The translations under genes and the position numbers were made by a program. 64,000 nucleotides of DNA, taken from the NCBI RefSeq assembly GCF_006715165.1, contig NZ_VFMS01000001.1, positions 3,658,001-3,722,000 on the forward strand, read 5' to 3'. Source of the DNA: Arthrobacter sp. SLBN-122 (GTDB lineage: Bacteria > Actinomycetota > Actinomycetes > Actinomycetales > Micrococcaceae). Positions 16,983-25,218 of the stretch are shown here, piece by piece. The notes under the pieces were generated by a model. It worked only from the letters and a program-made list of their open reading frames with translations, was not told the DNA's origin and searched no databases. How positions within the stretch are numbered: position 1 is the first letter of the stretch; each line of letters opens with the position of its first letter.

Positions 16983-18077
16983 TCAGGAGGCTCGGCTGAC
17001 GGTCGCTTCAGCCAGCCTCCGCAGGGCATTCTTGGGCAACTCTTCCAATTCAAGCCCGTCAAGGGCATCAAATGCTGCCGAGCCGAATTCATTAATAAGG
17101 ACTTCGGTGGCCTGCAGAGCCCCGGAATCCTCGATAATCCGGCGGATTTCGACGATGTCGGATTCGGACAGGTCCGGCCTGCCGAGGCTGGCATCAATGA
17201 AGGCGGACTCTTCCGGCGAAGCCTGGTCCAGCGCCAGGGCCACCAGAACGGTCCGCTTCCCTTCACGCAAATCGTCGCCGGCCGGCTTGCCTGTGGTGAG
17301 CGGATCCCCGAACACGCCCAGGACGTCGTCGCGGAGCTGGAACGCTTCGCCGAGCGGCAGGGCGAACGAGGAGTAGCCGCGGAGCAGGTCATTGGACGCG
17401 CCGGCCAGGGCTCCGCCCAACGCCAGTGGGTGCTCTGTGGAGTACTTGGCGCTCTTGAACCTGATGATGGACTGTGCCCTGCCAACGGCCCCCGCGCGGT
17501 CCCGGACCGGACCGGCCACTTCTTCCAGGATGTCCAGGTACTGTCCGGCCATGACCTCGGCGCGCATCAGGTTAAAGATCAGCCTGGCCCTGCTTCCGGA
17601 TGCCGCCCGCTCGCCGATATCGGTGAACGCCTCCTCGCTGAAGGACAGGCAAAGGTCCCCCGCCAGGATGGCGGCCGCCTGGCCAAACCGTTCGCTGTCC
17701 AGTGCCCAGCCCTGTGAAGTATGCAGCTGGCTGAAGCGGCGGTGGACGCTGGGGCCGCCCCGCCGGGTGTCCGAACGGTCGATGATGTCGTCGTGGATCA
17801 GGGCGGCGGCCTGGAACAGCTCAAGCGCCGCACCGGCCGTGACCACCTGGCTGGCCCCGGCCTCCCCGCCGGCACCCCGCCAACCCCAGTAGCACATCAG
17901 GGCACGCAGTCGTTTGCCGCCCGTCACCAAGTTCGAAATTGATCCCATGATGGGCTCAATATCCGGGGAAATGCCGGACATGACCGACTGGCGTGCTGTG
18001 AGGAAGCTGGTCAGCTCGCCGGCAACCCCGGCCACGAAATCAGCCTGTTCATTCCGCAACTGCTCTGCGGCGGTCAC
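16983..18077 (-). CDS. Polyprenyl diphosphate synthase (IdsA-like)
   Basis: Trans-isoprenyl diphosphate synthase of 364 residues, condensing isopentenyl diphosphate with allylic diphosphates, probably to geranylgeranyl or a longer chain for quinones or carotenoids. The first aspartate-rich motif is DDIID (96-100) followed by RSDTRRG; the second is QLRDDVLGVFGDP, then GKPAGDDLREGKRT, as in actinobacterial IdsA enzymes. Residues before the first motif include GGKRLRAL. The GTG start at 18077 overlaps the stop of the upstream lipoprotein gene (GTGA), so the two are translationally coupled. M. tuberculosis idsA2 (Rv2173) sits in the same neighbourhood. Chain length cannot be settled from sequence alone. 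Confidence 0.9.
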   Translation of the reverse strand: MTAAEQLRNEQADFVAGVAGELTSFLTARQSVMSGISPDIEPIMGSISNLVTGGKRLRALMCYWGWRGAGGEAGASQVVTAGAALELFQAAALIHDDIIDRSDTRRGGPSVHRRFSQLHTSQGWALDSERFGQAAAILAGDLCLSFSEEAFTDIGERAASGSRARLIFNLMRAEVMAGQYLDILEEVAGPVRDRAGAVGRAQSIIRFKSAKYSTEHPLALGGALAGASNDLLRGYSSFALPLGEAFQLRDDVLGVFGDPLTTGKPAGDDLREGKRTVLVALALDQASPEESAFIDASLGRPDLSESDIVEIRRIIEDSGALQATEVLINEFGSAAFDALDGLELEELPKNALRRLAEATVSRAS

Positions 18078-18598
18078 TTGGCGGACTCAACTGCCACGTT
18101 GGCACCGATGGTGAAAGTGGAAACACCCGCGGCCTCGACCACGGAGAGGTTGACGGTCTCGTTGTCACCGCGGACGAAATCCCTGGAAGCCACTGCGCCC
18201 ACGTTATCCCCGGGGACGGCTTTGAAGCCCTGGCCTTCCAGAGTCTTTGAATAGAAGTCCATGACGGCGGCCGTGGGGGCCTTGACGCTCCCCACCATTG
18301 CGGCTGTTGCAGGCGCTTTAGTCTTGTCAAAGCTGCTGGATACCACGGCCGCCCCCGGCATCAGGGGCAGGAGTTGCTGGGGAAATCCCTCCACCACGGC
18401 TCCAACTGTTGCTGAGGTGTTGGGCGACGCCGAGGGGCTGGGGGAGGCGGTCAGCGTGGATTGGGTGGCGGCAACGGAAGTGGAGGGGGCCGGCTCTGCC
18501 TGTCCGGATTGGGCGGGGCTGCATGCCGCCAGAGAAAGTGCCCCAATGGCGGCAAGTGCGGCCAGGCCAGCTGGCTTGTAGTTTCCAATAGCCGTCAC
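18074..18598 (-). CDS. Predicted lipoprotein, unknown function
   Basis: Protein of 174 residues with a lipoprotein signal: basic start MTAIGNYKPAG, hydrophobic core, lipobox LAAC with lipidated C26. A Ser/Thr/Pro-rich linker (~30-65) leads to a small folded domain with GFPQQLLPLMPGA, a segment on a second molecule-like strand set, and FTIGANVAVESAK at the end. GTG 18598 is chosen over longer in-frame starts because AGGAGG lies nine bases upstream and it gives a correct signal peptide. It is the first gene of a two-gene unit with the polyprenyl synthase. I do not recognise the C-terminal domain. Confidence 0.8.
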   Translation of the reverse strand: MTAIGNYKPAGLAALAAIGALSLAACSPAQSGQAEPAPSTSVAATQSTLTASPSPSASPNTSATVGAVVEGFPQQLLPLMPGAAVVSSSFDKTKAPATAAMVGSVKAPTAAVMDFYSKTLEGQGFKAVPGDNVGAVASRDFVRGDNETVNLSVVEAAGVSTFTIGANVAVESAK

Positions 18599-18639
18599 AG
18601 AGACTTTCCTCCTGGTGTTGTTGGCGGGAACCAGCCTCC

Positions 18640-18671
18640 AGTTTAGCCAGCCTGCACTCCAGTCCTGACAA
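18640..18671 (-). promoter_or_regulatory. Putative promoter of the lipoprotein-idsA unit
   Basis: On the minus strand TTGTCA (18666-18671) and TAAACT (18640-18645) stand 20 bp apart, slightly longer than ideal, about 40 bases before the GTG start. Confidence 0.35.
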
Positions 18672-18694
18672 ACCAGGGAGTCCGGGCGAACCGA

Positions 18695-18700
18695 TAGGAT
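18695..18700 (+). promoter_or_regulatory. -10 element of dinB, leaderless type
   Basis: TAGGAT ends seven bases before GTG 18708; no Shine-Dalgarno is present. No LexA palindrome (CGAACNNNNGTTCG type) was seen here. Confidence 0.5.
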
Positions 18701-18707
18701 TGGATCC

Positions 18708-19955
18708 GTGGTGCCTGCAGGTATGAACCAGCCATCCGCCGTGCGCCCTCCGGGCCGCAGGCCCACGTGCATCATGCATGTGGACATGGATGCTTTCTTT
18801 GTTTCGGTGGAGCTCCGGACGCGCCCGGAACTCCGCGGCAAGCCGGTTATTGTCGGCTTCCCGGGGGAACGGTCGGTGGTCCTCTCAGGATCCTACGAGG
18901 CCCGCGCCTTCGGTGTTAAGTCCGCTATGCCCATGGCTGTGGCAATGCGGATGTGTCCGCAGGCGGTGGTCATTGAACCCCGCCACAAGCTGTACTACGA
19001 GGTGTCTGGGCAACTGATGGCCATCTTCGAATCCATCACCGGACTCGTCGAGCCGCTCAGTGTTGACGAGGCCTTCCTGGACGTCACGGGAGCACTGCGG
19101 CGGCTTGGGCCGCCCAGGGGAATCGGTGAGCTCATCCGCCGGCGGGTGTCAGCTGAACTGGGCATCACTGCATCGGTGGGGATCGCGGAAACCAAGTTCG
19201 TGGCGAAGATCGCCTCGACACGGTGCAAGCCCGACGGCCTGCTGCTCATCGGCCCGGAGCAAACCGTGCCCTATCTTCACAGCCTCCCGGTAGGTGCCCT
19301 CTGGGGCGTCGGCGCCAAGACCGGAGAGGTGCTCGCGAACATGGGGATCCGGACTGTGGCGGATGTGGCGGCGACCCCCGTGTCCTCCTTGAAGAAGGTC
19401 CTTGGCGCCACCGGCGAACACGTACACCGGCTTGCCTGGGGAATCGATCCCCGTCCCGTTACCCCGGTGCGCCTGGAAAAGAGTATTGGTGCCGAAGAGA
19501 CCTTTGCCGTGGACACCACCGATGATGCGCTCCTTCGCCGGGAACTGCTGCGGCTGTCCCACCGTACCGCCACCCGCCTCCGGAGCTCCGGAATGGTGGC
19601 CCGGACGGTAGCGCTGAAGCTGCGCTTCGCCGACTTTTCCACCATCACGCGCAGCAGGACGGTCCAGACGCCGGTGGACAGCGCCCAGCTGATCTACGCG
19701 GTGGCGCTCCAGCTCCTGGAGTCGCTGGGGGCACGGGCCATGGCTGTGCGGCTGGTGGGGGTCAGGGCTGAGCAGTTGGAGGAGGCGGCCCGCACTTCGC
19801 TCCAGCTAAGCATCGACCGCCGGGAAGAGAACTGGCGGGCAGCTGAACAGGCACTGGACCAGGTGGCGCGCAAATTCGGCAACAAGTCCGTCCTGCCCGC
19901 CCGCCTGATGGAGCAGGAAAGCCGGCCGGGAGACGGTTCCGGGCGGCCCGCCTAA
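18708..19955 (+). CDS. dinB: DNA polymerase IV (Y-family)
   Basis: Translesion polymerase of 415 residues. Catalytic acidic residues are D26 in HVDMDAFFVSVE and D120/E121 in SVDEAFLD. The thumb helix-hairpin-helix region (LWGVGAKTGEVLANMGI) and the little-finger domain with KSIGAEETFAVDTTDD follow. Residues 20-130 contain all palm signatures, so the enzyme should be active. It lacks an obvious C-terminal QLx(L/F) clamp motif in its last residues, so sliding-clamp contact is uncertain. The gene is divergent from the lipoprotein-idsA unit. Confidence 0.93.
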   Translation: MVPAGMNQPSAVRPPGRRPTCIMHVDMDAFFVSVELRTRPELRGKPVIVGFPGERSVVLSGSYEARAFGVKSAMPMAVAMRMCPQAVVIEPRHKLYYEVSGQLMAIFESITGLVEPLSVDEAFLDVTGALRRLGPPRGIGELIRRRVSAELGITASVGIAETKFVAKIASTRCKPDGLLLIGPEQTVPYLHSLPVGALWGVGAKTGEVLANMGIRTVADVAATPVSSLKKVLGATGEHVHRLAWGIDPRPVTPVRLEKSIGAEETFAVDTTDDALLRRELLRLSHRTATRLRSSGMVARTVALKLRFADFSTITRSRTVQTPVDSAQLIYAVALQLLESLGARAMAVRLVGVRAEQLEEAARTSLQLSIDRREENWRAAEQALDQVARKFGNKSVLPARLMEQESRPGDGSGRPA

Positions 19956-20208
19956 GGGGCCCGGCAAAGTCATTGCCGTCTTTCAGATCAGGCCTCAACA
20001 ATCTATCCTTATAAATACATAGTTTTCGAGTGAATGGACTTACTGCCGGACCCTCTTGGACATGCTCCCGCTCCCGCGAACGCATGCTGCATTCCTGTTC
20101 TGGCCACTGTCGGCGAGGCGGGAACTTTCCAGCAACAGCAGGCGTTTGAACGGAGTAGAAGTAGTGGCTGGGATCAGCCCGGACGTTGGCCTACAAAAGG
20201 AGGTCGTG

Positions 20209-20580
20209 ATGCCGCTGTCGGAGCACGAACAGAAGCTGCTTGAGCAGCTTGAAAAGCAGCTTCACGAGGACGACCCGAAGTTCGCGAACTCAATGGGTTC
20301 GGACCCGGGACGTTCCTGGTCCACGAGGCACGTGGTTATTGGGGTCCTCTGCGCACTTGCCGGCGTATTCCTGTTGCTGGTCGGTGTCACGCTCCAGAAC
20401 ATATTTGTCGGCGTACTGGGCTTCGTGGTGATGGGCGGGGGAGTCTACTTCGCCACCATGCGCAGTTCCCGCGGGACGGCCGGGGCCAAGGCCGGAGGGG
20501 GCAAACCCGGCAAGCAACGGAGTTCGTTCATGAGCAACCTTGAAGAGCGCTGGGACGAGCGCCGGAGGGGCGAGCCGTAA
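20209..20580 (+). CDS. DUF3040 membrane protein
   Basis: Protein of 123 residues beginning MPLSEHEQKLLEQLEKQL, the hallmark of the actinobacterial DUF3040 family. An amphipathic N-terminal segment is followed by two adjacent hydrophobic helices (VVIGVLCALAGVFLLLVGV and IFVGVLGFVVMGGGVYFA) and a basic tail. ATG 20209 is supported by AAAGGAGG six bases upstream; longer in-frame starts are not. A homologue (Rv2169c) lies just upstream of mraZ in mycobacteria, so its location before the dcw cluster is conserved, but its function is unknown. It is followed by a strong terminator. Confidence 0.88.
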   Translation: MPLSEHEQKLLEQLEKQLHEDDPKFANSMGSDPGRSWSTRHVVIGVLCALAGVFLLLVGVTLQNIFVGVLGFVVMGGGVYFATMRSSRGTAGAKAGGGKPGKQRSSFMSNLEERWDERRRGEP

Positions 20581-20640
20581 AGAGCATGTACCCCCGGGTG
20601 CCAGGCTCCTCCATTTCGCTCCCCTGACGCAGGGGGACTG

Positions 20641-20677
20641 CACGAAAAGACCCGCTTCGGCGGGTCTTTTCGTGTTT
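20641..20677 (+). terminator. Terminator after the DUF3040 gene
   Basis: A 15-bp perfect stem (20641-20655 with 20660-20674) capped by a TTCG tetraloop and followed by TTT. It insulates the dcw cluster from upstream transcription. Confidence 0.85.
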
Positions 20678-20752
20678 AAGGGCAATTCCCCGCCCATGCC
20701 GTCGTCGTGGCGCATCAATGGCACGGGATGCGCCCCCCGGAAGCGAAAAGTC

Positions 20753-20768
20753 CTCCACTTTCCACCAC
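20753..20768 (-). promoter_or_regulatory. Inverted upstream copy of the MraZ operator
   Basis: Read on the minus strand this is GTGGTGGAAAGTGGAG, identical over 16 bp to the operator at the mraZ promoter (20842-20857) but in reverse orientation and 73 bp away. It contains two GTGG units 10 bp apart. No minus-strand gene lies downstream of it (the next gene that way is DUF3040 in the opposite orientation). Confidence 0.6.
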
Positions 20769-20835
20769 TGTCCTGAATCCGCGCCATTTCAGGGGTCTTT
20801 TCCCACGAAACACCCGGCACAGGGAGCGTTCCGCG

Positions 20836-20866
20836 TTGACTGTGGTGGAAAGTGGAGTAATGTGGA
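20836..20866 (+). promoter_or_regulatory. mraZ promoter with MraZ binding repeats
   Basis: TTGACT (20836-20841) and TAATGT (20858-20863), spaced 16 bp, form the likely promoter of the dcw cluster. Across it run three GTGG(T/A) repeats starting at 20842, 20852 and 20862, one per helical turn. MraZ proteins bind short GTGG/TGGG-type direct repeats spaced about 10 bp upstream of their own gene, so this is a likely autoregulatory operator covering the spacer and -10. The leader is about 60 bases. Confidence 0.65.
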
Positions 20867-20932
20867 GGACATAAGAGGGTGGTTGCAACATAGGGGATGT
20901 GCAGTTCCTGACGGCGGACAGGCGGTGGGCCA

Positions 20933-21361
20933 GTGTTTCTGGGCACTCACTCGCCGCGTCTGGATGAAAAGGGACGGATCATTCTCCCCGCCAAGTTCCG
21001 CGAGGAGCTTGCCAGCGGCCTGGTGCTCACAAGGGGCCAGGAACGTTGCATCTACGTCTTCAGCGAGAAGGAATTTGCGCGGGTCCACGAGCAGATGCGG
21101 GAGGCACCAATCTCCTCCAAGCAGGCGCGTGACTATATCCGCGTATTTCTCTCTGGAGCCTCGGACGAGGTACCTGACAAGCAGGGGCGCGTGACCATTC
21201 CACCGGCGCTCCGGGAGTATGCAGGACTCGGAAGGGAACTTGCCGTCATCGGCGCCGGTACCCGCGCCGAGATCTGGGACGCCCAGGCTTGGAATGAATA
21301 CCTTGCGGAGAAGGAAACAGCCTTTTCCGAAACTGACGATCCCATTCCGGGCATTCTCTGA
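20933..21361 (+). CDS. mraZ: Transcriptional regulator MraZ
   Basis: First gene of the dcw cluster; 142 residues with two SpoVT/AbrB-like halves ([18 protein letters not shown] and [18 protein letters not shown]), as in all MraZ proteins, which assemble as ring-shaped oligomers and repress the cluster. The GTG start at 20933 gives [15 protein letters not shown], the standard N-terminus. The Shine-Dalgarno (GGTGGG) is weak. The operator repeats lie 70-90 bp upstream. Confidence 0.96.
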   Translation: MFLGTHSPRLDEKGRIILPAKFREELASGLVLTRGQERCIYVFSEKEFARVHEQMREAPISSKQARDYIRVFLSGASDEVPDKQGRVTIPPALREYAGLGRELAVIGAGTRAEIWDAQAWNEYLAEKETAFSETDDPIPGIL

Positions 21362-21528
21362 ATTCCGGAGCGGGGCAGCAGGAGGTTTCTTGGATGAGAT
21401 CTCCAGCCGGCCCATCGGCTGCCAACCTGGCTCACCTTCCCCGGAGCCAGGCGGGCGGAACGGTAGGCGCGGATGGGGATCTGGTCCAAGGAGCAGCAGG
21501 TGACAACGACGGCGGGAAAGGACCAGGC

Positions 21529-22521
21529 GTGACCGATCAACCCAAGCCCACGTCCGAACGCCATGTGCCGGTCCTTCGCGACCGGTGCATCAATTTGTTG
21601 GCACCGGGGTTCGAAGCAGCAAGGCTGCGCGGCGAGACCCCCATTGCCGTGGATACAACCCTGGGCATGGGCGGCCACTCCGAGGCAATGCTCCAGCGCT
21701 TCCCCGATCTCCACCTCATCGGTATTGACCGTGATGAAGAAGCACTGGCACTGGCGGGGGAGCGGCTCGCTCCGTTCGCCGCCCGGACTGATCTGGTCCA
21801 CGCCGTGTACGACGAAATACAGGACGTCCTGGAAGACCTCGGCGTACCTGAAGTCCACGGAATCCTGATGGACCTGGGCGTTTCCTCACTGCAGCTGGAT
21901 GAGCGTGGGCGCGGTTTTGCCTACTCCTTTGATGCGCCGCTGGACATGCGCATGGATACCAGCCGGGGCCAGACGGCGGCCGATGTGGTCAATACCTACA
22001 GCGAAGAGGACCTGGTCCGGATCATCCGCAAATGGGGCGAGGAAAAGTTCGCCGGCCGGATCGCCAACCGGATCGTCGCGGCACGTGCCGTCAAGCCATT
22101 TACCACCACCGGCGAACTGGTGGAGCAGATCCGGTCCGTGGTTCCCGCGTCCGCAGCGAAGTCCGGTGGACATCCTGCCAAGCGGACCTTCCAGGCCCTG
22201 AGGATCGAGGTCAACGAGGAACTCGACGTCCTGGAACGCGCCGTTCCCGCCGCCGTCGCTTCCCTGGCCCTCGGCGGCCGCATCGTGGTCATGTCCTACC
22301 ACTCGCTGGAAGACAAGATCGTCAAAGGCGTTTTCCAGGCCCGCTCCAAGTCTTCTGCTCCGCTTGGCTTCCCCGTTGAGCTGGAAGAGCACAAACCCGA
22401 ACTCAAGACCCTGACCAAAGGCACCGAGGTGCCCACCGCCGTCGAAATCGCCGAAAATCCGCGCGCTGCCTCCGCCAGGCTTCGCGCGGCAGAACGTATC
22501 AGAGCCAGGAGAGCTGCATGA
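21529..22521 (+). CDS. rsmH: 16S rRNA m4C1402 methyltransferase
   Basis: SAM-dependent methyltransferase acting on C1402 of 16S rRNA. The 330-residue form starting at GTG 21529 ([16 protein letters not shown]) has the usual length; AAAGGA lies six bases upstream. SAM-binding [24 protein letters not shown] and [12 protein letters not shown] are present, with [11 protein letters not shown] near the end. An alternative in-frame ATG at 21394 has a stronger AGGAGG but would add 45 low-complexity residues not seen in the family. The gene ends in an ATGA overlap with ftsL. Confidence 0.93.
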   Translation: MTDQPKPTSERHVPVLRDRCINLLAPGFEAARLRGETPIAVDTTLGMGGHSEAMLQRFPDLHLIGIDRDEEALALAGERLAPFAARTDLVHAVYDEIQDVLEDLGVPEVHGILMDLGVSSLQLDERGRGFAYSFDAPLDMRMDTSRGQTAADVVNTYSEEDLVRIIRKWGEEKFAGRIANRIVAARAVKPFTTTGELVEQIRSVVPASAAKSGGHPAKRTFQALRIEVNEELDVLERAVPAAVASLALGGRIVVMSYHSLEDKIVKGVFQARSKSSAPLGFPVELEEHKPELKTLTKGTEVPTAVEIAENPRAASARLRAAERIRARRAA

Positions 22522-23267
22522 GCACCGCCGCCGTCAAGAACTTTCCCGTTGTCTCCGGCAGTTCGGCGTCCGACATCAGGCGTGAGGCTGAACAGGCCGG
22601 GGGCCGGAAGAGCCGTACCCCGCTTTCCGTGGTCCGCACGGCGCCGCGAAAGCGCCGCGCGCCGTTCGTGGTCCTGTGCTTCGCCATGCTCGCCGTAGCG
22701 TTGGTGGCGGTGCTGGTCCTGAACATCTCGGTGTCCACGGCGCAGTACCAGTTGGTGGAGCTGCGTGCCAGGCAGAGCACGCTGACCAAGACGAACCAGG
22801 ACCTCACCCAGCAGGTGCAGAGCTTTGAGGCACCGCAGAACCTGGCGGCCAAGGCCACCGAACTGGGAATGGTGGCGTCCACCGTCAAGGGCCAGATTGA
22901 CCTGTCCACGTTGTCAGTGACCGGGAAAGCTACCCCGGCGGTCAAGGGCGCAGCCTCAGGAGCCGTGATTCCGTCGCCGGCAGTGGCAGGCCAGCTTATT
23001 GTGCCGCCCGCGTCCCAGAGTGCAGATTCAAAGGATGCGAAGTCCAAGGATGCACAGTCCAAGGATCCACAGTCCAAGGATGCGAAGTCCAAGGATGCTG
23101 CCGCGGATAAGGCAGCGGCGCCGGATGCCGGCAAGGCTCCTGCCGCCGCTCCCTCTGCCGACGCTGCCCAGGCGGCTGCCGCCCAGGCCGCCGCCGCAGC
23201 GGCTCCCGCCCCCGAACTTCACGGCGGTTCCGTCCCGGCGCCCCAGCAGAAGGTCCCCGGACAGTAA
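22518..23267 (+). CDS. ftsL: Cell division protein FtsL (septum formation initiator-like)
   Basis: Bitopic division protein of 249 residues in the ftsL position between rsmH and ftsI. A basic cytoplasmic tail (~1-49) is followed by one membrane helix (~50-70) and a short coiled coil ([20 protein letters not shown]), then [16 protein letters not shown], as in FtsL/DivIC proteins that activate the septal synthase. The C-terminal ~100 residues are an unusual Ala/Pro/Lys-rich tail with five SKDxx pentapeptide repeats (171-195). The start overlaps the rsmH stop by 4 bp. Confidence 0.85.
   Translation: MSTAAVKNFPVVSGSSASDIRREAEQAGGRKSRTPLSVVRTAPRKRRAPFVVLCFAMLAVALVAVLVLNISVSTAQYQLVELRARQSTLTKTNQDLTQQVQSFEAPQNLAAKATELGMVASTVKGQIDLSTLSVTGKATPAVKGAASGAVIPSPAVAGQLIVPPASQSADSKDAKSKDAQSKDPQSKDAKSKDAAADKAAAPDAGKAPAAAPSADAAQAAAAQAAAAAAPAPELHGGSVPAPQQKVPGQ
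23028..23102 (+). repeat. Five 15-bp tandem repeats inside ftsL
   Basis: Five in-frame copies of TCCAAGGATGCGAAG-like units (start 23028, 23043, 23058, 23073, 23088) encode [25 protein letters not shown]. The period of 15 keeps the frame, so copy number can change without disrupting the gene. Confidence 0.9.
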
Positions 23268-23315
23268 GCCAGCAGGCAGGACAGGCAGCAGCGTCGAGCA
23301 GCAAGGAATATTACG

Positions 23316-25121
23316 GTGGCGGAGACGACCGGCAAGGCAGGAAAAAGCAAGGCACCGAACGCCACCAAGCGCTTGCGCCTGGGACTGGGCGTCATGCTCA
23401 CGCTCCTGCTGGTGGTGGGCGGGAAGCTCTTCCTGGTCCAGGGGCTCGACGTCGGCGGCATGGCCGAGGCGGCACTGAACAGCCGGATGACCTCGGCGAT
23501 CCTTCCGGCCGAGCGGGGCAGCATCCTCGATTCACGCGGCACCGTCCTGGCCAACAGTGTGATCCGCTACAACATCGTGGTTGACCAGCGGGTCAATACG
23601 AAGACCGACGCCTATAAGCGGCTCGAGCCACAGGCCGACGGCCATGACAAGCTGGTGGATGTCAGCCGCGACCAGGCAATTTCCGAACTTGCCGCCGCGC
23701 TGGGCATGGACACGAATGCCGTCCGTGACGCGGTGACCGGGGAACAGCCGTATTACATTGTGGCCAAGGACGTGAAGCCCGACGTCGAGGACCGCATCTC
23801 CAAGCTCCAGGTTCCCGGCATCGTTGCCGAGGGCGTCAGTAAGCGCGTCTACCCGAACGGTGCCGTGGCAGGCGGTGTTGTGGGCTTCCTCCAGGACGGC
23901 ACCACCGGGCAGGCCGGCATTGAGCAGACGCAGGACGACCAGCTCAAGGGCAAGGACGGCAAGCGACTGTTCGAGATCGGCGCCGACGGGCTCCGCATCC
24001 CGGTGGGCCTGGACGAGCTGACCCCGCCGCAGAACGGCAAGGACGTCAAGCTCACGCTCAACTCGGATCTTCAGTATTTTGCCCAGCAGGCGGTCCAGAG
24101 CCAGACTGACAAACTCAGCGCCGAATGGGGCGTCATCATCGTGATGGACGCCAAGACCGGGAACCTGCTTGCCCTGGCCGACACCAACTCCCCGGACCCC
24201 AACAACCCCGGCCTCGTGGCAGCCAAGGACCGTGGCGTCCGGTCCGTGACTGCGGCCTATGAGCCCGGCTCGGTGGAGAAGATGATGACGGCGGCGGCCG
24301 TGATCGATGAGGGACTTGCCAGCCCCCTGGACCACTTCACCATTCCGCCCACCTACACCGTGGACGGCCAGACCTTCAGCGACGCTTTTGCCCACGGCAC
24401 GGAGGAACGGACGCTGGCGGGCATCATCGGCTACTCCATGAACACCGGAACGGTCATGGCAGGGCAGCGGCTCAGCAAGGAGCAGCGGTACGACTGGCTG
24501 AAGAAGTTCGGCATCGGCGAAGCTCCTGACATCGGACTCCCCGCCACGGCAGGCGGCATCCTCACGCCCCCGGACCAGTGGGACGGGCGCCAGCAGTACA
24601 CCGTCCTGTTCGGGCAGGGCGTTTCCCAGTCCACGCTGCAGACGGTCCGTGCCTACCAGAGCATCGCCAACAACGGTGTCATGCTGCAGCCGCGGCTGAT
24701 CGATTCGTACATTTCCCCTGACGGTACCGAGGAGAAAGTACCGGCCCAGCCGTCGCGGCAGATTGTCTCCGAAAGCACGGCCCAGCAGGTCCAGGACATC
24801 CTGGAAAGCGCCGTCACCGAAGGCGAAATCAAGGACGCCGGGATCGACGGGTACCGCGTGGGAGCCAAGACCGGTACATCCGAATCACCCTGCGACGACG
24901 GCAAGTCCGGCTACTGCGGGTACACCGCCTCCATTGTGGGAATGGCGCCGATGGATGATCCGCGGTTTATTGTGGAGGTGGTCCTCCAGCGGCCGAAGGG
25001 CAGCATCTACGGCATCACCAACGGGCCGGTGTTCCGGTCCGTCATGAGCCAGGCGCTGCGGACCTACAACGTCCAGCCTTCGACCGGCCAGCCGGCCAGA
25101 ATGCCGCAGTACGCCAAGTAG
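23316..25121 (+). CDS. ftsI: Septal peptidoglycan transpeptidase (class B PBP, FtsI)
   Basis: Division-specific class B penicillin-binding protein of 601 residues that cross-links septal peptidoglycan with FtsW. One N-terminal membrane helix (~22-42) precedes the dimerisation/pedestal domain (RGSILDSRGTVLA) and the transpeptidase domain. Catalytic motifs: S319-x-x-K322 (SVEK), S374-M-N376 and K518-T-G. GTG 23316 has AAGGA nine bases upstream. No PASTA domain is present at the C-terminus, unlike some Gram-positive FtsI homologues. Confidence 0.95.
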   Translation: MAETTGKAGKSKAPNATKRLRLGLGVMLTLLLVVGGKLFLVQGLDVGGMAEAALNSRMTSAILPAERGSILDSRGTVLANSVIRYNIVVDQRVNTKTDAYKRLEPQADGHDKLVDVSRDQAISELAAALGMDTNAVRDAVTGEQPYYIVAKDVKPDVEDRISKLQVPGIVAEGVSKRVYPNGAVAGGVVGFLQDGTTGQAGIEQTQDDQLKGKDGKRLFEIGADGLRIPVGLDELTPPQNGKDVKLTLNSDLQYFAQQAVQSQTDKLSAEWGVIIVMDAKTGNLLALADTNSPDPNNPGLVAAKDRGVRSVTAAYEPGSVEKMMTAAAVIDEGLASPLDHFTIPPTYTVDGQTFSDAFAHGTEERTLAGIIGYSMNTGTVMAGQRLSKEQRYDWLKKFGIGEAPDIGLPATAGGILTPPDQWDGRQQYTVLFGQGVSQSTLQTVRAYQSIANNGVMLQPRLIDSYISPDGTEEKVPAQPSRQIVSESTAQQVQDILESAVTEGEIKDAGIDGYRVGAKTGTSESPCDDGKSGYCGYTASIVGMAPMDDPRFIVEVVLQRPKGSIYGITNGPVFRSVMSQALRTYNVQPSTGQPARMPQYAK

Positions 25122-25166
25122 CCGCTGCACCCCGCCGGAAATACCAGCAGCATCCAGCGCCTCACA

Positions 25167-25193
25167 GTGCCCGGCGCGAACCATGCCGGGCAC
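25167..25193 (+). other. Intra-cluster hairpin before murE
   Basis: GTGCCCGGC (25167-25175) pairs with GCCGGGCAC (25185-25193) in the 97-bp ftsI-murE gap. There is no U-tract, so it is more likely an mRNA processing or stability element than a terminator. Confidence 0.4.
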
Positions 25194-25218
25194 GCACTAG
25201 CACCATCGGAGATCCCCT

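Noticed and set aside
18660..18707. LexA/SOS box before dinB
   Set aside because: Only a CGAAC half is present (CGAACCGATAGG); the other half of the palindrome is missing.
20290..20946. Minus-strand open frame covering the DUF3040 gene and the mraZ regulatory region
   Set aside because: It overlaps a real gene, a strong terminator and the mraZ promoter/operator, and has no family resemblance.
23028..23102. Possible CRISPR-like short repeats
   Set aside because: The units are 15 bp, directly adjacent, in frame and coding; there are no spacers and no cas genes.
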